From Treponema sp. (lineage in GTDB: Bacteria; Spirochaetota; Spirochaetia; Treponematales; Treponemataceae): DNA of 10,476 bases. This document shows positions 7,307 through 10,476 of this stretch, one piece after another. The notes under the pieces are model-generated. The model had not been told where the DNA came from, searched no databases, and saw nothing but the letters and a program-made list of their open reading frames with translations. Location of the stretch: assembly GCA_024691265.1 (NCBI GenBank), contig JAILNT010000237.1:1-10476 (forward strand). The letters are read 5' to 3'. Made by a program: the position numbers and the translations under genes. Each line of letters opens with the position of its first letter. Positions within the stretch are counted from its first letter, which is position 1.

Positions 7307-7340
7307 AAAAAAGGTGACTTTTATATAGTCACCTTTTTTT
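7307..7340 (+). terminator. Rho-independent terminator after the HAD gene
   Basis: A 12-bp stem, AAAAAAGGTGAC (7307-7318) with GTCACCTTTTTT (7328-7339), and a nine-base loop end in a T run. Because an A run precedes the stem, it could also work from the opposite strand. It insulates the HAD gene from the iron operon. The 60 bases between the HAD stop and this hairpin show nothing recognisable. Confidence 0.88.
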
Positions 7341-7414
7341 ATGTCCAAAATTCTATTTTCATGTATTAATTGTACAGTATATGTTACGAAATCGCTAAAA
7401 AACACAAATAGTAC

Positions 7415-7443
7415 TTGACCTTTTTTTTACGTTAGCTTATGTT
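7415..7443 (+). promoter_or_regulatory. Promoter of the feo operon
   Basis: TTGACC (7415-7420), a 17-bp spacer starting with a T run, and TATGTT (7438-7443) make a sigma70-like promoter. The expected start is near 7450, giving a leader of about 47 bases before the first feoA. Palindrome 7432-7445 overlaps the -10 box. Confidence 0.65.
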
Positions 7444-7445
7444 AA
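7432..7445. promoter_or_regulatory. Candidate iron-repressor operator 1 (feo)
   Basis: TTAGCT-TA-TGTTAA is an imperfect palindrome (4 of 6 arm positions) covering the -10 box of the feo promoter. With one flanking base on each side it matches operator 2 in 12 of 16 positions, 29 bp away. The TTAG...CTAA look recalls sites of DtxR/IdeR-type metal repressors, but the regulator is not identified in this window. Confidence 0.5.
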
Positions 7446-7460
7446 CAAGAGATTAATGTG

Positions 7461-7479
7461 TTAGCTAAAGCTAAGCTTT
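7461..7479. promoter_or_regulatory. Candidate iron-repressor operator 2 (feo leader)
   Basis: TTAGCT-AA-AGCTAA (7461-7474) is a perfect palindrome. It overlaps a second one, AAAGCT-A-AGCTTT (7467-7479), so the AGCT core appears three times in 19 bases. It lies between the predicted transcription start and the ribosome binding site of the first feoA. It could be a repressor site acting as a roadblock, or an RNA hairpin in the leader. Confidence 0.55.
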
Positions 7480-7496
7480 CGTTTTAGGAGGTTTAT

Positions 7497-7706
7497 ATGC
7501 CTTTGATTCTTGCTTCTCCAGGAAAAGAGGTTAAGGTCGTAAATGTAGGCGGTTCTCCAGAAGTTCGTCAGCATCTTAATGAATTGGGCTTCAATATTGG
7601 TTCTTCTGTTACCATTATTTCTACAATTAATGGGAATCTTATTGTAAAAGTAAAAGAATCGAGAATCGCTCTTGATAAGAGTCTTGCATCAAAAATCATG
7701 GTTTGA
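7497..7706 (+). CDS. feoA: FeoA-family protein, divergent copy
   Basis: This 69-residue SH3-like FeoA-domain protein is the first gene of the ferrous iron uptake operon; FeoA proteins are small cytoplasmic partners of the FeoB transporter. The FeoA pattern is visible: an N-terminal strand (GKEVKVVNVGG), a helix ending HLNELGF (26-32) that corresponds to the RLMDMGF helix of typical FeoA, then NIGSSVTII and final strands. The PLGDP loop and RGYELSLRK-type ending of normal FeoA are missing: the turn is NGN (45-47) and the end KESRIALDKSLASKIMV. It is therefore a specialised paralogue of the next gene. A strong AGGAGG (7486-7491) five bases before the ATG predicts good translation. Confidence 0.82.
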   Translation: MPLILASPGKEVKVVNVGGSPEVRQHLNELGFNIGSSVTIISTINGNLIVKVKESRIALDKSLASKIMV

Positions 7707-7718
7707 GAATGAATCTTG

Positions 7719-7755
7719 ATTAGGTCATAAATAAAACTACTGTTTATGACCTAAT
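7719..7755 (+). ncRNA. Stem-loop between the two feoA genes
   Basis: ATTAGGTCATAAA (7719-7731) pairs perfectly with TTTATGACCTAAT (7743-7755) across an 11-base loop; three further pairs, one of them G-U, may extend the stem. It begins 12 bases after the first feoA stop. No T run follows directly; ATTTTTG comes eight bases later, so this is at best a leaky terminator. It may instead act in mRNA processing or protection. It is a structural element of the operon transcript rather than a separate RNA gene. Confidence 0.6.
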
Positions 7756-7802
7756 TAAAAATCATTTTTGTTTTATGGCATTTAATTTTAGAGGTTGTAA
7801 TA

Positions 7803-8027
7803 ATGAGTACATTGCGTAATGCTGCTGTTGGCTCTACCGTAACTGTAAAGAAATTGCACGGTGAAGGGGCTTTGAAACGTCGTCTTATGGACATGGGTTT
7901 TACAAATGGTTGTGAAGTTTATATCCGTAAAGTTGCTCCACTCGGAGACCCTGTAGAAGTTACAGTAAGAGGGTATGAATTGAGTGTCCGCAAGGATGAT
8001 GCAGACTGTATTGAAATTGCAGATTAA
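7803..8027 (+). CDS. feoA: FeoA, canonical ferrous iron transport protein A
   Basis: The 74-residue protein carries the full FeoA signature: strand GSTVTVKKLHG, helix ALKRRLMDMGF (23-33), then VYIRKVAPLGDPVEVTVRGY (39-58) and LSVRKDDADCIEI. FeoA binds or regulates FeoB at the cytoplasmic face of the membrane. The ATG follows AGAGG (7790-7794) by eight bases. It is the second of two feoA genes and lies immediately upstream of feoB, so it is the likelier direct FeoB partner. The 66 bases between it and feoB hold no terminator. Confidence 0.93.
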   Translation: MSTLRNAAVGSTVTVKKLHGEGALKRRLMDMGFTNGCEVYIRKVAPLGDPVEVTVRGYELSVRKDDADCIEIAD

Positions 8028-8093
8028 CCTTGAAGTGATTTTTTTGTATTAAAAACATCTGTTAGTAATGGATATAAAGAGGTTTTAATAAAA

Positions 8094-10325
8094 ATGAGTA
8101 TTAGAATTGCACTCGCAGGAAACCCAAACTGCGGTAAAACTACTATGTTTAATGCCCTTACTGGTGCAAACCAGTATGTTGGAAACTGGCCGGGAGTTAC
8201 AGTTGAGAAAAAGGAAGGAAAGCTTAAAGGCGAAAAGGATGTTGTAATTACAGACTTGCCTGGTATTTATTCTCTTTCTCCTTATACTAATGAAGAAGTT
8301 GTAAGCCGTGACTACCTTGCAAGTGATGAGCCTGCAGCTGTTTTGAATATTGTTGATGCTACAAATATTGAACGTAACTTGTATCTTACAACTCAAATTA
8401 TGGAGTTAGGAAAGCCTGTTGTAATTGCCTTGAACATGATGGATGTTCTTGAAAGAACAGGTGATAAGATTGATGTTGCTTCTCTTTCTGAAAAGTTAGG
8501 ATGCAAAATCATCGAAACTTCTGCCTTGAAAGGAAAGGGAATTAAGGAAGCAGCATTGGCTGCTGTTGCAGAATCTTCTAAAACTGTTGAAGCTCCTAAG
8601 GCTTGTTTTGCTTCTGATGTAGAGGCTTCTATTACTGAAATGACAGCTCTTGTTCCTTCTAGTGTGCCTTCTCAGCTTAAAAGATGGTATGCAATAAAGC
8701 TTCTTGAAAGAGACCAGAATGTTATTGAAAAACTTAATATTTCAAGTGATATGAAAGACAAGGTTGAAGCTATTGCCGAAAAACTTGAAAAAGCAAAGGA
8801 CGATGACACTGAGTCTATTATAACTAATGAACGTTATAACTTTATTATGAGCCTTCTCAAGGGTAGTTTGAAGAAGGGTTCTAGTAAACTTACTACTTCA
8901 GATAAAATTGACCGCGTTGTTACAAACCGTATCCTTGGTATTCCTATTTTCCTTTTGGTTATGTGGTTTGTTTACTGGGTAGCTGTTTCTACTGTTGGTG
9001 GTATGGGAACAGACTGGGCTAACGATACTGTTGTCGGCGGTTTCCAGGGCATCGTTGAAGAAGCTATGACTAATGCCGGTGCAAATGAAATCCTTACTGA
9101 CTGTGTTGTAAATGGTGTTATTGGTGGTTTGGGTGCTGTATTCGGCTTCTTACCTCAGATGGCAATTCTTTTCCTTCTTCTTTCAATTCTTGAAGATGTA
9201 GGCTACATGGTTCGTATCGCATTCGTTATGGACCGTCTTTTCCGTAAGTTTGGTCTTAGTGGAAAATCATTTATTCCTCTTTTGATATCTTCTGGTTGTG
9301 GTATTCCTGGTATCATGGCTAGCCGTACTATTGAAAATGAAAATGACCGCCGCATGACAATTATGACTACTACATGGATTCCTTGTGGTGCAAAGCTTCC
9401 TGTTATTGCTTTGTTCGGAGTTGTAATTGCAAGTAAGCTGACTGGTAATGATGGCTCATGGGTTGGACCTCTTATGTATGTAGTTGGTGTTGCATCTGTT
9501 TTGATTGCTGCTATTATCCTTAAGAAGACAAAGTATTTCCATGGTCCTGCAGCTCCTTTCGTTATGGAATTGCCTCAGTATCATATTCCTGCTGCAAAGA
9601 CAATTCTTATGCATACATGGGAACGCCTCTGGTCATTTATTAAGAAGGCTGGAACAATCTTGTTCCTTGCATGTATCGTAATGTGGTTCCTTTCAAGCTA
9701 TGGTTTCGGTTCTGCAAAAGATGAAGTTCTTGCAGATGACGGTTCTGTAGTAGAAGAAGCAAGAGAAGCTGGCTTTGGTCTTGTTGACCCAGATGAATCT
9801 CTCCTTGCTAATGTTGGAAACTGTGTTCGCTATATCTTCGTTCCTCTTGGATTTGGTAACAAAGATGGTGGCTGGCAGGCAGCAGCTTCTTCTATTTCTG
9901 GTTTCTCTGCAAAGGAAGCTATTGTTTCTACAATGGGTGTTCTTGCTAATGTTGATTCTGATACAGCAGATGCTGCTCTTGAAGAAGAAGAAGCTCAGAA
10001 TGAGGTTTCAAATGCTATAAGTTCTTGGTTCCCATCTGCTCTTGCAGCCTTTGCATTCCTTTTGTTTAATCTTCTTGACAGTCCTTGTCTTGCAGCTATT
10101 GCAACAATGGCAAGTGAACTTAAGAGCCGTAAGTGGTTCTGGTTTGCAATTGCTTTCCAGAATATATTTGCATGGCTTGTTACATTCTCTGTATATCAGA
10201 TTGGTTCTGTTATTGCAGGTCATGGAAATTCATATGGTGCAAATACATTTGGTTTCATTCTTGCTTTAGTATTTGTAGTAGCTGTTCTTTTCGGAATCTT
10301 CCGTAAGAATCCTTATAAGAACTAA
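8094..10325 (+). CDS. feoB: FeoB ferrous iron transporter
   Basis: This inner-membrane Fe(II) transporter has an N-terminal GTPase domain. The 743 residues are full length. G motifs: G1 GNPNCGKTT (9-17), G2 Thr36 in WPGVTVEK, G3 DLPG (54-57), G4 NMMD (114-117), G5 TSALKGKG (142-149). A helical GDI-like region (about 165-265) links to the membrane domain from about residue 283. The two Gate regions are clear: SGCGIPGIMASR (400-411) with IPCGAKLPV (429-437), and GFSAKEAIVSTMG (603-615) with LLDSPCLAA (660-668). The three conserved pore cysteines are C402, C431 and C665. Acidic insertions at about 540-570 and 620-640 (EEEEA) lie outside the core helices. AAGAGG (8077-8082) precedes the ATG by 11 bases, slightly long. 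There is no terminator after the gene; the operon continues. Confidence 0.97.
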   Translation: MSIRIALAGNPNCGKTTMFNALTGANQYVGNWPGVTVEKKEGKLKGEKDVVITDLPGIYSLSPYTNEEVVSRDYLASDEPAAVLNIVDATNIERNLYLTTQIMELGKPVVIALNMMDVLERTGDKIDVASLSEKLGCKIIETSALKGKGIKEAALAAVAESSKTVEAPKACFASDVEASITEMTALVPSSVPSQLKRWYAIKLLERDQNVIEKLNISSDMKDKVEAIAEKLEKAKDDDTESIITNERYNFIMSLLKGSLKKGSSKLTTSDKIDRVVTNRILGIPIFLLVMWFVYWVAVSTVGGMGTDWANDTVVGGFQGIVEEAMTNAGANEILTDCVVNGVIGGLGAVFGFLPQMAILFLLLSILEDVGYMVRIAFVMDRLFRKFGLSGKSFIPLLISSGCGIPGIMASRTIENENDRRMTIMTTTWIPCGAKLPVIALFGVVIASKLTGNDGSWVGPLMYVVGVASVLIAAIILKKTKYFHGPAAPFVMELPQYHIPAAKTILMHTWERLWSFIKKAGTILFLACIVMWFLSSYGFGSAKDEVLADDGSVVEEAREAGFGLVDPDESLLANVGNCVRYIFVPLGFGNKDGGWQAAASSISGFSAKEAIVSTMGVLANVDSDTADAALEEEEAQNEVSNAISSWFPSALAAFAFLLFNLLDSPCLAAIATMASELKSRKWFWFAIAFQNIFAWLVTFSVYQIGSVIAGHGNSYGANTFGFILALVFVVAVLFGIFRKNPYKN

Positions 10326-10366
10326 TTTTTCTTACAGATAAATATCTTATTAATGGAGGTGGCATT

Positions 10367-10476
10367 GTGATAAATATTTTGATTGTTCTGGCTTTGCTTT
10401 CAGTTTGTATTATTGCGGTTTGGCAGATTGTAAAAAGCTTTAAGCTTGCAAAGAAAACTGGTAATCCTAATTGTAT
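10367..10476 (+). CDS. FeoB-associated small membrane protein (partial, cut by window end)
   Basis: A GTG start at 10367 follows a strong GGAGG (10355-10359) by seven bases and opens 36 codons to the window edge without a stop. The ATG at 10353 is out because its frame stops after five codons. The visible protein has a single hydrophobic segment (about 2-23, INILIVLALLSVCIIAVW) then a basic stretch, KSFKLAKKTGNPNC. That layout, directly after feoB, matches the small FeoB-associated Cys-rich membrane proteins. These have one N-terminal helix followed by a Lys/Gly region and clustered cysteines; only Cys14 and Cys36 are visible so far. A role in iron uptake is inferred from context. Confidence 0.7.
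   Translation, partial: MINILIVLALLSVCIIAVWQIVKSFKLAKKTGNPNC

Noticed and set aside
7497..7706. First feoA as a decayed pseudogene
   Set aside because: The frame is intact, the FeoA fold pattern is kept, and the ribosome binding site is the best in the window, so divergence looks functional.
8028..8093. Terminator or internal promoter between the second feoA and feoB
   Set aside because: There is a T run but no stable stem before it, and no convincing -35/-10 pair; the genes look co-transcribed.
10303..10335. Hairpin GTAAGAA/TTCTTAC as a terminator after feoB
   Set aside because: It has only seven pairs, a 19-base loop, a stem starting within the coding sequence and no T run after it; the next gene has a strong ribosome binding site.
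1..10476. tRNA, rRNA, CRISPR array, insertion sequence or phage genes
   Set aside because: No cloverleaf, rRNA-like segment, regularly spaced repeat, transposase or integrase motif was seen; the only large repeat is the fold-back at the left edge.

Overview
The window is AT-rich chromosomal sequence from a bacterium with an outer membrane. It is most likely a spirochaete of the Treponema type (moderate confidence). It encodes a tripartite RND efflux system with an outer-membrane channel, so the cell is diderm. Genes have clear AGGAG-type Shine-Dalgarno sites and sigma70-like TTGAC/TATAAT promoters, which argues against Bacteroidota. The efflux adaptor lacks the long alpha-helical hairpin of AcrA-type proteins, as does the adaptor BesA of the spirochaete Borrelia, and the channel-adaptor-pump gene order matches Borrelia besC-besA-besB. 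No 16S rRNA or other phylogenetic marker is present, so the assignment is an inference.

Left part (1-6600). A MarR-family regulator gene (76-540, minus strand) is divergent from a four-gene efflux operon. The operon encodes a TolC-like outer-membrane channel (759-2132), a minimal membrane-fusion adaptor (2182-3084), an RND inner-membrane pump (3084-6251) and a small PII-like 'PG0541-type' transporter-associated protein (6248-6532). The last three genes are tightly packed or overlapping, and a Rho-independent terminator at 6557-6601 ends the operon. The divergent intergenic region holds two near-identical palindromes, TGTAGTNNNCTACAGTA. One lies next to the -10 of the marR promoter and the other lies in the efflux leader next to the ribosome binding site. 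They are probably the operators through which MarR controls itself and the pump. The first 88 bases are a perfect inverted copy of part of marR (179-265). This looks like a fold-back chimera at a contig end and makes the last residues of MarR unreliable.

Middle (6600-7340). A single HAD-superfamily hydrolase gene sits between two terminators. Its start codon is a few bases after a TACAAT box, suggesting a leaderless message.

Right part (7340-10476). A ferrous iron uptake operon encodes a divergent FeoA (7497-7706), a canonical FeoA (7803-8027), FeoB (8094-10325) and the beginning of a FeoB-associated small membrane protein (from 10367, cut by the window end). Its promoter carries two similar TTAGCT-type palindromes 29 bp apart, one over the -10 box and one in the leader. 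They are candidate sites for an iron-responsive repressor. A perfect 13-bp stem-loop separates the two feoA genes and may set their relative expression.

No tRNA, rRNA, CRISPR array, transposase or integrase gene is visible. No gene-free stretch exceeds 300 bases; the largest are about 218 bp (541-758) and 252 bp (7245-7496), and both are mostly regulatory.
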